From Gordonia sp. UBA7599 (GTDB lineage: Bacteria; Actinomycetota; Actinomycetes; Mycobacteriales; Mycobacteriaceae), in NCBI GenBank assembly GCA_002477755.1, contig DLKD01000043.1, positions 1 to 62,708 of the forward strand: a DNA stretch of 62,708 bases, written 5' to 3'. Positions 30,206 through 39,171 of this stretch are shown here, piece after piece. Every line of letters begins with the position of its first letter. The first letter of the stretch is position 1. The notes beneath the pieces were generated by a model that had not been told where the DNA came from, did not search any database, and worked only from the letters and a program-made list of their open reading frames with translations. The position numbers and the translations under genes were made by a program.

Positions 30206-31134
30206 CGGGCCAGTTCCTCTCCGGCGCGCAGTGCCGCCGACGTCATGATGTCGAGGTTGCCGGCATAGGCCGGCAGGTAGTGGGCGGCTCCTTCGACTTC
30301 GAGGAAGACCGTGACCTTGTGCGTCGCCGGTGCTCCATTCGTCAGGGTGCGCACCGGCGCGTCTGGTGGGATCGGGGAGATCTGGATCTCTTGCTTGAGC
30401 CGGTATCCGGGGACGTAGGCGGCAACGGTCGAGATCATCGTCGTGATCGATTCGATGAGCTGGTCGCGGTGAGCTTCGTCGTGGTCGTCGATGAGACAGA
30501 GAACCGTGTCGCGCATGATCACCGGCGGATCTGCCGGATTCAGGATGATGATGGCCTTGCCGTGCTCTGCGCCCCCGACAGTCTCGATTGCACGAGACGT
30601 GGTTTCAGTGAACTCGTCGATGTTGGCGCGCGTCCCTGGTCCAGCTGACATAGACGAGATCGAGGCCACGATTTCGGCGTAGCGGACGGGGACGACCCGG
30701 CTGATCGATGCAACTACCGGGATCGTCGCCTGTCCGCCGCACGTCACCATGTTGATATTGATTGCGTCGAGGTGTTCGTCGAGGTTCACTGCTGGCACGA
30801 CGAACGGACCGATCGCCGCAGGGGTCAGATCGACGAGCTTCTTTCCGGCGGCTTGGAGGGTGGCCGCGGTCGCTTTGTGAGCGGCCGCGGACGTGGCGTC
30901 GAAAACGATGGCAATATCGCTGAACCGCTCGTGTTCAACGATTCCCTTCAGGCCCTCGTGGGTAGTAGAGATGCCCAACCTTCTAGCTCTGGCGAGTCCG
31001 TCCGACAGTGGATCGATTCCTGCTACGAGAACTACCTCGAGGGTGTCGGACAGTCGCTGGATCTTGATCATGAGATCGGTGCCGATATTCCCAGAGCCGA
31101 TGATCGCGACGGCGGTGCGCTGGTCGGTGCTCAT
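30202..31134 (-). CDS. Acetaldehyde dehydrogenase (acetylating)
   Basis: 310 residues. Converts acetaldehyde from the aldolase to acetyl-CoA with NAD and CoA (DmpF/BphJ/HsaG type). The N-terminal NAD-binding motif is [13 protein letters not shown]; the catalytic Cys is in [15 protein letters not shown] (about residue 130). The sequence [16 protein letters not shown] is the conserved region that follows. It overlaps the hydratase and aldolase genes by 4 nt on either side, so the three enzymes that finish meta-cleavage are made together. Confidence 0.93.
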   Translation of the reverse strand: MSTDQRTAVAIIGSGNIGTDLMIKIQRLSDTLEVVLVAGIDPLSDGLARARRLGISTTHEGLKGIVEHERFSDIAIVFDATSAAAHKATAATLQAAGKKLVDLTPAAIGPFVVPAVNLDEHLDAININMVTCGGQATIPVVASISRVVPVRYAEIVASISSMSAGPGTRANIDEFTETTSRAIETVGGAEHGKAIIILNPADPPVIMRDTVLCLIDDHDEAHRDQLIESITTMISTVAAYVPGYRLKQEIQISPIPPDAPVRTLTNGAPATHKVTVFLEVEGAAHYLPAYAGNLDIMTSAALRAGEELAR

Positions 31135-31937
31135 TCGGAGTCCTCTGCTTCCACTTGGGTCATGACGGTCGCGACGGGCTCGCCCGCGAGATAGAGGCCG
31201 GCTTCGACGCGATCACCGGTGGCTAGCGATGCCATTGGCCCCAGGGCGCCTGACAAGATCACCTGGCCGGCAGTCAGTGGTTGGCCGAGGTCTCTGGCGG
31301 TCTGGGCCAACCAGAGAAGGGCTTTGAGCGGGTCTCCGAGACATGCGGCACCGTTGCCTGTCGATACGACGTCGCCGTTGATGGTCATGCTCATGGAAAC
31401 GTCGACGGGTGCGACATCGTCGGGCAGGCGGTCGCCGATGACGAAGAGAGCTGCGCTTCCGTTGTCGGCGACGGTGTCGGCGAATCGGATGTCCCAGTCG
31501 ACAATCCGGCTGTCCACGATTTCAAGGGCTGCCCAGGATGATTCGACGGCGCCCTTCACCCGCGTTAGGTCGAGTGTCGGGGAGTCGAGATCCTCTCCGA
31601 GTATGAACGCGACTTCAGCCTCGACTTTTGGCTGCAACAGGAGCGCTGGATTGATACCACTTGTGCTGGCGTCCATATCGGCGAAGAGGACTCCGAAGTC
31701 AGGCTGATCGACGCCCAGCTGCTGTTGAACTGCGGAACTTGTGAGACCGATCTTCCTGCCGACGACGTGCCCGCCGGCGGCGAGTCGATCGGCGGTGAGC
31801 AACTGCTGAACCGCATAGGCCGAATGAACATCGTTCGCATCGATCAACTCTCGGACTGGGGCGCACGGGGTGTGGCTGAGGCGGGCAGATCGGAGGCGCT
31901 CGGCCGCACCTGCAATCGCCTGGTTGGTGGTGGTCAT
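31131..31937 (-). CDS. 2-keto-4-pentenoate (2-hydroxypenta-2,4-dienoate) hydratase
   Basis: 268 residues of the MhpD/DmpE family, which shares the FAH-like fold. It adds water to 2-hydroxypenta-2,4-dienoate giving 4-hydroxy-2-oxovalerate. Visible conserved blocks are [44 protein letters not shown] with metal-binding Glu residues, and the late [15 protein letters not shown]. It overlaps the genes on both sides by 4 nt, giving tight coupling within the operon. Confidence 0.92.
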   Translation of the reverse strand: MTTTNQAIAGAAERLRSARLSHTPCAPVRELIDANDVHSAYAVQQLLTADRLAAGGHVVGRKIGLTSSAVQQQLGVDQPDFGVLFADMDASTSGINPALLLQPKVEAEVAFILGEDLDSPTLDLTRVKGAVESSWAALEIVDSRIVDWDIRFADTVADNGSAALFVIGDRLPDDVAPVDVSMSMTINGDVVSTGNGAACLGDPLKALLWLAQTARDLGQPLTAGQVILSGALGPMASLATGDRVEAGLYLAGEPVATVMTQVEAEDSE

Positions 31938-33649
31938 GCGGGGATGTCTGCTTCTGTTGAGTGAGGGAGGGTAGTGGGCAGCGATTGTCGGCGTCCTGGC
32001 CGGAACAGCTGGGTCAGCGCGTGCGTCAGCTTCTGTCCGTCGGTTTCAGCGCCGAAGACGTACCTATCGGGACGAAGCACGACGAGGGTGCCTGGCTGGT
32101 GTCCGGCCTTGGTCAACCACCGCGTCAGAATGCCTTCTGTGTCTTCGAGGTCGACCAATCCTGTGCGGCCGCTGCTGTCGCCGGTCGGTCCTTGTGGACG
32201 ATGGCCTGCGCGGTAAACCGTGGCGTAGGTCGCCTCGATCGATGACCAGGCGTCAACGTCGTCGCCGAGGGTGTCTCGCGGGTCGATCTCGAACCCGATC
32301 ACGGTCCACCCGATGCCCAGAGCATCGTCGAGCCGGATCTGCTTTCCGTCGTAGGTTCGCATTGTCGGTTGCGGCGGGAGGGTGCCTTCGATTCCGCGCA
32401 GGGGTTTGCGGGGGAGCCCGAAGTAGGCGCCACGTTTGAACCGGGGCTTCGGCTTCATGCCGGCACGGCGCACCCATCCGGCCAGGCCCGGGATGTGCAG
32501 TGCCGATTTCAGGCCGATGTCACGACACTTCGCGCGCACCTTGCTCTTCTCGGACACCAGTGATTTGTTCAGGACTGAGAGGTCGATCATGGCCTTCGCG
32601 TGGGGTCGGCGTTCACTCTCGTAGGTATCGAGGAGAGCTGGATCTGCACCCTGCTGGAGTACGGCGGCGAGCTTCCAAGACAGATTGTCAGCGTCTCGGA
32701 TGCCGGCGTTCATTCCTTGCCCGATAAATTGCGGAGTCATGTGTGCGGCGTCACCGGCCAGCAGAATCCGGCCCTGGCGCCAACGATCTGCGACGACAGC
32801 GTTGAACGTGTACACGAGCCGCCGCTTCACCTCCACTTGATCTGTGTCGACAAACCGGGAGATGAGCCTTTGCACGGTGGCATCGGATTCGAAGTGTTGT
32901 TTGTCGTCGTCGTCGGTGAGGGCGAACTCGAATCGGTGGTGTCCGCCTGGCTGGGGACAGCTGACCGTCGGCATCGACGGATCACATACGAAGTCGAAAT
33001 AGGGGAGGTGTCTGAACGCATCGACTCCTTGTTTCGCCTTCAAGTCGACCACCAGCCATCGTTCGGGGTAGCTCTTTCCGGTCATATCGATCCCGAGCGC
33101 AGTCCGCACGACACTGCGGCCGCCGTCGGCTCCGATGAGGTACGACGCCGTGACCTGTTCGGTCTTGGTTGTATCGACAAGTCCGTGAGCAGTGCCGTAG
33201 CCGCCGCCCGAAGTCGGTGCGTGATCGACGGCCACATGGGTTCCCGTGTCCGTGAAACCGGTGACTTCGCGTGAGCGGCGGACGGTGACGTTCTGGTATC
33301 GGCTTAGGAGTTGTTCCAGTGTGGTCTCAAGGTAGGGCTGATAGAGGAAGTTGGTGATGGGCCACCACATGCGGCGGCTCGGTTCACGGAACTGGACCAG
33401 GACTGTGCCGTCGGCGGTTATCCACTGCACCGCTGAGTCAACGTTCATGTCCCGATGGATCTCGTCGGCCACCCCTGCGGTCTGGAAGACGCGTAGTGCT
33501 TCGTCGTCTGTGTAGACGGCACGGGCGTTGCCGTAGAACTCGGGTTCGCGTTCCAGAACAAGGACCTGCAAACCATGGCGACCCAAAAGATGGGCCAAAG
33601 TGAGGCCCGTCGGTCCCAGGCCGACGATGGCAATGTCGTAGTCGGTCAT
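31934..33649 (-). CDS. FAD-dependent aromatic monooxygenase, MhpA-like
   Basis: 571-residue class A flavoprotein hydroxylase. It shows the FAD dinucleotide motif IAIVGLGPTGLTLAHLLG, the DG-type motif LIGADGGRSVVR and the second FAD motif ILLAGDAAHMTPQFIGQGMN. A thioredoxin-like C-terminal domain lacking obvious redox cysteines follows. It resembles 3-(3-hydroxyphenyl)propionate hydroxylase, which inserts an ortho hydroxyl with NAD(P)H and O2 to make a catechol. The next enzyme gene upstream is an extradiol dioxygenase with a 4-nt overlap, so the product is probably a catechol opened by that enzyme. The true phenol substrate is unproven. Confidence 0.88.
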   Translation of the reverse strand: MTDYDIAIVGLGPTGLTLAHLLGRHGLQVLVLEREPEFYGNARAVYTDDEALRVFQTAGVADEIHRDMNVDSAVQWITADGTVLVQFREPSRRMWWPITNFLYQPYLETTLEQLLSRYQNVTVRRSREVTGFTDTGTHVAVDHAPTSGGGYGTAHGLVDTTKTEQVTASYLIGADGGRSVVRTALGIDMTGKSYPERWLVVDLKAKQGVDAFRHLPYFDFVCDPSMPTVSCPQPGGHHRFEFALTDDDDKQHFESDATVQRLISRFVDTDQVEVKRRLVYTFNAVVADRWRQGRILLAGDAAHMTPQFIGQGMNAGIRDADNLSWKLAAVLQQGADPALLDTYESERRPHAKAMIDLSVLNKSLVSEKSKVRAKCRDIGLKSALHIPGLAGWVRRAGMKPKPRFKRGAYFGLPRKPLRGIEGTLPPQPTMRTYDGKQIRLDDALGIGWTVIGFEIDPRDTLGDDVDAWSSIEATYATVYRAGHRPQGPTGDSSGRTGLVDLEDTEGILTRWLTKAGHQPGTLVVLRPDRYVFGAETDGQKLTHALTQLFRPGRRQSLPTTLPHSTEADIPA

Positions 33650-34674
33650 GGTATGAGTCCTCCTGGGGTACTGGTACTGAGTTCCTGGACGGTGACCTCA
33701 GGGGTGCGCGCGTGCAGCACGGCCTGTCGTAGCTGGCCGAGGCGGTCGAAGGCCCGAAGGCCGACGTCATCGTGGCCCCAAATGCTGATTCCCTTGTATG
33801 TGCTGACGGTCCAGGCCGCTTCGAGCTCGGGTGTGACAACGACCGGATTCCAGCCCACCTCAAGTTCGAAACCCGAGGGGGTCACGCAGTAGAAGGAGAG
33901 TTCACGGTCGTTGGTGTGTTGACCGACTGACCACGCCATCCGAAATCCGAGCTCCTGGACGCGGTGATAAGCGGCGAGCATGTCCTCGAGATCGGCGACC
34001 TGAATATTCACGTGCTGCACGCTTGTTCGAATCGGGTCGAGTCTGACTCCGCGGGTGCCAGCGACTGCGATCGAGTGGTGACGCTCGTTGACGCGCAGGA
34101 ACCTGATTCTGAGGGTCAGGCCGGCGATGTTCTCGTCGATGAAGTCAGATAGGCGCGAGTCGAAGACGGTGCCGAAGTAGCGGTGGATACCGGCTGGATC
34201 CGTGGATGTGATTGCCACGTGCCCCATGCCCGCCCGGCCGGTGACATACCCGGATGTGATCATGCGCAACGGCTCCGGGGCTGTGCACGCCGTCGTAAAG
34301 AGCTCTTGAACCACGCCTTTGGGGCCGGGGAACCTCCAGAGGCGCTCGACGCCGCGCAGCGCGGCCTCTTCGTCGGTGCCCTCCTCGATGGGGACTCCGC
34401 GGTCGACTACACGCTTGAGAACCTGGTCGAAGGAACTGTGGTCTGCAATCTGCCAACCGATGGCGGTGAGGTCTTCTGCCGGTCCGCGTCGAATCAAGAA
34501 CCGACACTGGTGCTCGTCGAGCCGGAACCGCAGTGCGTCGCGCGAGAGTTCGTCGACATGAAGGCCGATCGCGTCGGCTCCGAATCGGTGCCAATCCAGC
34601 ATCCGATTCGATTCGACCACCAGGTAGCCGAGCTGAACTTGCCCGAAAACGGAGTCGGCGCCGGAGTCACTCAT
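33646..34674 (-). CDS. Extradiol ring-cleavage dioxygenase, two-domain VOC (BphC/MhpB-analogue type)
   Basis: 342 residues from ATG 34674, preceded by GGAGG. Two VOC repeats are visible. The second holds the Fe/Mn triad, a His in GMGHVAIT, a His in VQHVNIQV and a Glu in FELEVGW, as in type I extradiol dioxygenases. A late YCVTPSGFELEVG matches the family signature. It cleaves catechols next to one hydroxyl with O2. The start overlaps the stop of the C-C hydrolase gene by 8 nt. Upstream in-frame Met at 34761 lies inside the hydrolase gene and is unlikely. The exact catechol substrate is not evident. Confidence 0.85.
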   Translation of the reverse strand: MSDSGADSVFGQVQLGYLVVESNRMLDWHRFGADAIGLHVDELSRDALRFRLDEHQCRFLIRRGPAEDLTAIGWQIADHSSFDQVLKRVVDRGVPIEEGTDEEAALRGVERLWRFPGPKGVVQELFTTACTAPEPLRMITSGYVTGRAGMGHVAITSTDPAGIHRYFGTVFDSRLSDFIDENIAGLTLRIRFLRVNERHHSIAVAGTRGVRLDPIRTSVQHVNIQVADLEDMLAAYHRVQELGFRMAWSVGQHTNDRELSFYCVTPSGFELEVGWNPVVVTPELEAAWTVSTYKGISIWGHDDVGLRAFDRLGQLRQAVLHARTPEVTVQELSTSTPGGLIP

Positions 34675-35536
34675 TTGAATTGCCTCCGAGGAATCGGATA
34701 GCCATTTCGTTGAAGAGGTCTGCGCGTTCCCATTGGACCCAATGCCCAGTATTTGCGGCAACGTAGAGGTCGCAGTCCGGCATGGCGTCCACGAGAAGTG
34801 GACCGCCAGACGGGCGATTCACCTTGTCGTTTGCTCCCCAAATGACAAGGGTCCGCGCCTTGACTTTCGCGAGGCGACTGTCACGGGTGAGGTCCATGCG
34901 AAGGAGCGTGCGAGGAGCCTTCGGGCCGGACGGTCGACGTAGTGGCGGATTTGCGACGACTTCCGGGTCGATACTCGCCTGATACCGGAGGTCGATGAGG
35001 CTGTCCGGCACGGAAGGTCCATCAAACACTAAATATTCGCGAATGAAGGTTTCGAGCTTTTCACGACTTGGACCCCCACCGGAGTAGTAGCTGAGCAGAG
35101 TGTTCAGGCCTTTGGTGGGCAGAGCCCTCGTGGTTCCGATCCCGCCTGGTCCCATCAGAAGGAGTCGACCGACCCGATCGGGGCGGTCCATCGCAAGGCG
35201 AAGCGCGGCCGCTCCGCCATACGAGTTTCCGACGAGATGTGCTCGATCGACGTCGAGTGCATCGAGGAGGCCGCGGATGGCTGTAGCAAGATCGCCGAAC
35301 GGGTCGTCTTGGTCGATGTCTTTCGTTGACTGGCCGTACCCGGGCATGTCCGGGACGATCACCCGAAAGTGTTTCGCGAGGGCATCGATGTTTCTCACGT
35401 AGTTCGAGGCTCCGGTCGCTCCCGCACCACCACCGTGCAACAGGACGACTGGTGTGCCCGAGCCGACCTCCGTCACGAGCAAGGTCCGCCGCCCAACAGG
35501 TATGAGCTTGGTGGTGCGGTGGGAGGTGACGGACAT
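34667..35536 (-). CDS. Alpha/beta-hydrolase, meta-cleavage product (MCP) C-C hydrolase
   Basis: 289 residues from ATG 35536. It shows the oxyanion motif VVLLHGGGAGATG, the nucleophile elbow VGNSYGGAAALRL (Ser about residue 106), a late Asp in VIWGANDKVNRP and the His in AANTGHWVQWERAD. These are typical of BphD/MhpC/HsaD enzymes that split the ring-opened dienoate into 2-hydroxypentadienoate and a carboxylic acid. First gene of the minus-strand operon. The candidate operator at 35558-35571 lies just upstream, so the operon is probably TetR-controlled from there. Confidence 0.9.
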   Translation of the reverse strand: MSVTSHRTTKLIPVGRRTLLVTEVGSGTPVVLLHGGGAGATGASNYVRNIDALAKHFRVIVPDMPGYGQSTKDIDQDDPFGDLATAIRGLLDALDVDRAHLVGNSYGGAAALRLAMDRPDRVGRLLLMGPGGIGTTRALPTKGLNTLLSYYSGGGPSREKLETFIREYLVFDGPSVPDSLIDLRYQASIDPEVVANPPLRRPSGPKAPRTLLRMDLTRDSRLAKVKARTLVIWGANDKVNRPSGGPLLVDAMPDCDLYVAANTGHWVQWERADLFNEMAIRFLGGNSNE

Positions 35537-35557
35537 CAGAGACCTTTCTTTCGTTTC

Positions 35558-35571
35558 TGATGAAATCATCA
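35558..35571. promoter_or_regulatory. Operator-like inverted repeat TGATGA-AA-TCATCA
   Basis: Perfect 6-bp arms with a 2-bp spacer, 22 bp upstream of the MCP hydrolase start and upstream of the divergent cocE-like gene. The nearly identical TGATGA-TT-TCATCG stands in the promoter of the second catabolic operon (39912-39925). Shared site in two promoters supports a common regulator, probably one of the two paralogous TetR proteins. Confidence 0.65.
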
Positions 35572-35696
35572 ACTACTTACCCTACGGAGTCAACCAGCCG
35601 GCACCAGACGGTGCGATCGCCACGCACAGGCGGCACGCGAAGCCACCAACACAGGAGGTAGTCGTCGGCTCGACCAAACTCAACAAGGGGGTCACA

Positions 35697-37664
35697 ATGA
35701 ACAACCAGAACAGCCAATCTCTACTACGGAGACGAAGTTGGCGACGACGGCTCATCCGCGTGACCTGTGCGATCACGCTCTCAGCAGCGATGGCCACAAG
35801 CGGAGTTCCTACTCCACAAGCACACGCGGCACCGACATCCAATCCTTGGCTCGGCTTCAAGGCGCCAGTGAAGACACATCCGCGGACGGCAATCGAACAG
35901 AACATCCCAGTGAAGATGGACGACGGAGTCACTCTCCGGGTTGACGTCAGATACCCCGCAGATCGAAACGGACGCAAGGCGAAGGGCAAGTTTCCCGTAG
36001 TTCTGACCAGCCACGTCTATGGCAAGGCACTGGCCGCCGCCATGGTCGACTACAGCAAATATGGCTACATCGTTGTCACAGCCGACGTACGGGGGACTGG
36101 CGCCTCAGAAGGCAAACTGGGAATCCTCGACGATCGGGAAGCCAAAGACGCCTACAACCTGGTCGAATGGGCAGGAACGCAGCCCTTCTCAACCGGCAAA
36201 GTCGGCGTTGAAGGATTCTCCCACCTCGGAGCGACGGCGGCAATGACAGCGGCAATGCGACCTCCCCACCTCGCTGCGGTGAGCTTCGGCGGGGCGCCGA
36301 CTGACCTGTACCGCACCTTCACAACCCAAGGCGGAAACTGGACCTCAAGCTCAGCACTGTGGTTCGCACTGCAAATGATGGGAGTCGCACCGCTGCCAAT
36401 GGCCCTCGACGGGAGTGAACCGGCAATCCACCCGAGGTATCCGACGACCGATATCGGAACCTTCATCGCGCGTCTGCAAGCCGACGGCTCTAGCGTCCCA
36501 TTTCGCTTCCAGGAGCTGCGACGAATGATGGATGAAAGCAACAACTGGGACAACGCGTTTTGGCGTGAACGGGCAACCGACGTCACTCGCATCAACGTCC
36601 CGACCTTGGTCTACAGCGGCTGGGCGGACCTGTTTCTGCGCGACACTCCGCGAGATTTCCGCTCCCTCAATCTTCCTTCGAATCAGAAGAAGATGATGAT
36701 CGGTCCTTGGACCCACTACTCACTACCGAAGAGCATTGGTCCCCGCAACAACCAGCCAGTGGACGACATGCTCGTCGCATGGTTCGACAAGTGGCTGAAG
36801 GGAATCGACAACGGCGTTGACCGGTTAGATCCGGCCCTGCTTTGGAACTACGGGACTGAGCGCTGGGTCGGCCGCGAAGCGTGGCCGCCCTCCGGAACGC
36901 GCTATCAGCGCCTTTACTTGAACGGAAAGCGCAGTGGAACGTCGCGATCGATAAACGACGGGACGATGAGCCCGGCAGCACCGACCAAGCGAGGACGGGC
37001 AACCGAACGAATCGACCCTCTAGCCGGAATCTGCTCGCGACAGACAGTCCAATACCTTGGAGGTCTACCCGTGTACCTACCGCTGTCGTTTTTTATCGAA
37101 AGCTTCCCGCTCAAGCGGACACCACTGGTCGACAAAGCTGCACCTTGCTTTGAGTCGGACGATCGAATCAACGAAGTCGGCAAGCTCACCTTCACCACCT
37201 CGCCGGCCAAGCGAAAGGTGGACATGACTGGCCCAATAGCAATGACCCTACGAGGATCGACTACAGCGAAGGATCCAACATGGGTGATCCGGGTGGCCGA
37301 CGTTGCCCCCAATGGCACCGCGCGGCCGATCAGCGAGGGCGCTCTGGTATCCAGCCGCCGCAAGCTCGACCCGGACCGCACCGGCTACTTCAACGGCGAT
37401 GCGGTCGAACCGTTTCAATTCCATACGAAAGCAGCAAAGCTGCCCGTCAAGCGAGGCGCTATCGAGACGTACAACATCGAGATCTGGCCAACAAGCTGGA
37501 CGATCCGACCCGGACACCGCCTTCGCATCACAGTCGACGGCGCAGAACTGCCGCACCTGATGCCGACAGCGGCGTCACCCAAACGGCTGGGAGACTTGTC
37601 TGTCCACTACGGACCGGAGCAGCTGAGCTTCCTCAGCATTCCTGTCCAGGAGGGCTCGTTCTGA
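35697..37664 (+). CDS. Secreted CocE/NonD-family serine hydrolase
   Basis: 655 residues from ATG 35697, which has an AGGGGG upstream. Residues about 1-45 form an Arg-rich then hydrophobic signal peptide ending near PQAHAAP. The catalytic alpha/beta domain shows TADVRGTGASEG and the nucleophile segment VGVEGFSHLGATAAMTA (Ser in GFSHLG), then GWADLF and GPWTHYS, the Asp/His region. A C-terminal X-Pro-dipeptidase-like jelly roll (about 430-650, GRPGHRLRIT-like repeats) completes the CocE architecture. The family includes X-Pro dipeptidases, cocaine esterase and glutaryl-7-ACA acylases. Being secreted and embedded in an aromatic cluster, it may release the aromatic acid from an ester or amide outside the cell; this is inference. 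Confidence 0.82.
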   Translation: MNNQNSQSLLRRRSWRRRLIRVTCAITLSAAMATSGVPTPQAHAAPTSNPWLGFKAPVKTHPRTAIEQNIPVKMDDGVTLRVDVRYPADRNGRKAKGKFPVVLTSHVYGKALAAAMVDYSKYGYIVVTADVRGTGASEGKLGILDDREAKDAYNLVEWAGTQPFSTGKVGVEGFSHLGATAAMTAAMRPPHLAAVSFGGAPTDLYRTFTTQGGNWTSSSALWFALQMMGVAPLPMALDGSEPAIHPRYPTTDIGTFIARLQADGSSVPFRFQELRRMMDESNNWDNAFWRERATDVTRINVPTLVYSGWADLFLRDTPRDFRSLNLPSNQKKMMIGPWTHYSLPKSIGPRNNQPVDDMLVAWFDKWLKGIDNGVDRLDPALLWNYGTERWVGREAWPPSGTRYQRLYLNGKRSGTSRSINDGTMSPAAPTKRGRATERIDPLAGICSRQTVQYLGGLPVYLPLSFFIESFPLKRTPLVDKAAPCFESDDRINEVGKLTFTTSPAKRKVDMTGPIAMTLRGSTTAKDPTWVIRVADVAPNGTARPISEGALVSSRRKLDPDRTGYFNGDAVEPFQFHTKAAKLPVKRGAIETYNIEIWPTSWTIRPGHRLRITVDGAELPHLMPTAASPKRLGDLSVHYGPEQLSFLSIPVQEGSF

Positions 37665-37675
37665 GCCCGCGAACT

Positions 37676-37711
37676 GCGCAGCGCTGCCGAACACTCGGCG
37701 GCGCTGCGCAA
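37676..37711. terminator. Hairpin downstream of the CocE-like gene
   Basis: A 16-bp stem (37676-37691 with 37696-37711, one mismatch) and a 4-nt loop begin 11 bp after the stop codon. It is GC-rich and followed by only AATTT, a form that fits actinobacterial terminators lacking a long U-run. Confidence 0.65.
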
Positions 37712-37763
37712 ATTTGCAGCATCAACGGCGGGGAAGTGGTTGACCACCGAGTCGAGACAACGG

Positions 37764-38453
37764 ATGATCTGCGAGAATGCACAGGTGTCCACCGAATCCG
37801 ACCAACGCAGCACACGAATCGACCCCCGACGAGCGCGCACCCGCGCCGCACTTGTTGCCGCTGGACGAAGGCTCCTGGCTGAGCACAGAACCTCAGCGAG
37901 CATCCAAGAGATCACAGACGCGGCAGGGGTCGGGTTCGGCAGCTTCTACAACCATTTCGAGAGCAAGGACGAGCTGTTCGATGAAGCCGTCGCCAGCGCG
38001 CTCGATGCCTGGGGTGCACTACGTGACGTAGTGGTGGCCGGGATTGACGATCCGGCTGAAGTGTTTGCCACCAGCTTCCGCATGATCGGACGCGTGCAGC
38101 GTCACGTACCAGAGTTCGTCAAGACGATCCTCAACCGAGGAATGTCAGTGCTCCTGACAGACCGCGGCCTACGCCCACGTGCGCTTGCCGACCTCGAGCG
38201 AGGAATCCAGACCGGACGTTTCACGGTCCCATCTGCAGAGGCAGGACTCATGATGTCCGGTGGGGTTCTCCTCGGGCTGGTTCAACAGCTCGACAGCAAC
38301 CCGGACCTCGACGCAGAATCGGTCTCAGACTTTTATGCCGAACATGTCCTTCTGATGCTCGGCGTCGACGCCACTGAAGCATCTCGACTAGTCGAGTTGC
38401 GCCTGCCGGAGATATCGGTCGCAGATTGGGCAGTACCGGGGACCGAGAACTGA
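37764..38453 (+). CDS. TetR-family regulator 1 of the catabolic island
   Basis: About 229 residues. HTH at the N terminus: ARTRAALVAAGRRLL, then SIQEITDAAGVGFGSFYNHF. The C-terminal sensing half includes GLRPRALADLERGIQTGRFT. It is clearly paralogous to the TetR at 39172-39810 across its length. Start is uncertain: ATG 37764 is used, TTG 37740 is possible, and GTG 37785 would give a length closer to the paralogue. It follows the secreted hydrolase gene after a hairpin and is a candidate repressor of the catabolic promoters. Ligand unknown, probably a pathway intermediate. Confidence 0.85.
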   Translation: MICENAQVSTESDQRSTRIDPRRARTRAALVAAGRRLLAEHRTSASIQEITDAAGVGFGSFYNHFESKDELFDEAVASALDAWGALRDVVVAGIDDPAEVFATSFRMIGRVQRHVPEFVKTILNRGMSVLLTDRGLRPRALADLERGIQTGRFTVPSAEAGLMMSGGVLLGLVQQLDSNPDLDAESVSDFYAEHVLLMLGVDATEASRLVELRLPEISVADWAVPGTEN

Positions 38454-38462
38454 TCCGATTCG

Positions 38463-38690
38463 CTATGCTCCGGGCCCTGTGCGGACTGCGGCTTTCTCTG
38501 TAGTGCCCAGGACACGGCATACGGCCTCGACCCCGAATCGATCGCGGCAGGTGTCGATGATGCGATCATTCGTCGTGGGCGGTTGAGTTTCGATGCAAGA
38601 ACGCTGACACAGCCTTCAAGATCTCGTTGGCGCGTCTGGACTCGGCAGGTCACGGCGCAGGAGGCGGTTCTCCTGTAGCGCAGTCGGTAG
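38463..38690 (-). pseudogene. IS3-family transposase remnant (orfA end and orfB start)
   Basis: Reading the minus strand, broken frames give LQENRLLRRD, then after a frameshift ANEILKAVSAFLHR, the typical end of IS3 OrfA. Next comes IIDTCRDRFGVEAVCRVLG, the typical start of IS3 OrfB, running into a stop at 38463-38465. Only about 230 bp survive, in more than one frame, so no transposase is made. It shows past IS activity in this part of the transposon. Confidence 0.7.
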
Positions 38691-38736
38691 ACCCAGGGCG
38701 CACTTCCACCCACTGAATCCTATCTCGACCGGGTCA

Positions 38737-38946
38737 TCAAACCGTCGGCAAGACGACCTTGTCCGATGGGGTTAGCGGTACAGAGCCAGGCACGATGTGA
38801 GACTCAATTGTGCCAAGTGATTGGCTGAACTCTGCTGGCGAGTCTTTCTCGCGCCAGTGGCCCCAGACTGTGATGATCTCCACCGGCCCGCCGGACACAC
38901 TGAATGCTTGGTGTTTCGGGACAAACGTGAGGGTTTCCCCCCGAAA
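38737..38946 (-). pseudogene. C-terminal fragment of a cupin-like protein
   Basis: A minus-strand open stretch of 69 codons, bounded by a stop just upstream (38947-38949) and without a start codon of its own, reads GETLTFVPKHQAFSVSGGP then VEIITVWGHW and ends LPTV-stop. The GE-x-L-x-F-V-P...H pattern resembles the second cupin motif. Probably the end of a lost gene. Assignment is tentative. Confidence 0.35.
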
Positions 38947-38949
38947 CTA

Positions 38950-39171
38950 AATCTCGCCCAGGCGGGCAGGATCTGTTTTGGGTTGGCCGGATTCTGGATG
39001 TACTTTTCTCCGCGGTCGTCAATTGCGGAAAGCTCAGTTGACCTTGCGGCACGTAGGCGAGCCGATCAAGGTGAGCGCTACACCGGCGACGCCCGCCAGG
39101 CCGGACCCGATGGAGAGGTGCCGAGGGGGGTAGGCGGCTACAACCGCGACAACGCGAGTCGGATTCCGACG
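38950..39171. other. Gap with no intact gene, possible gene debris
   Basis: Part of the 718-bp stretch between the two TetR genes. On the minus strand, codons down to a stop at 39034-39036 spell a hydrophobic IGSGLAGVAGVALTLIGSP, possibly the end of a lost transporter. I see no Shine-Dalgarno, start or complete reading frame here. Confidence 0.4.

Noticed and set aside
38670-38730. GTAGCGCAGTCGGTAGA, like a tRNA D-arm
   Set aside because: No anticodon arm, T-arm with TTCGA, or acceptor pairing follows; it lies in the IS3 remnant.
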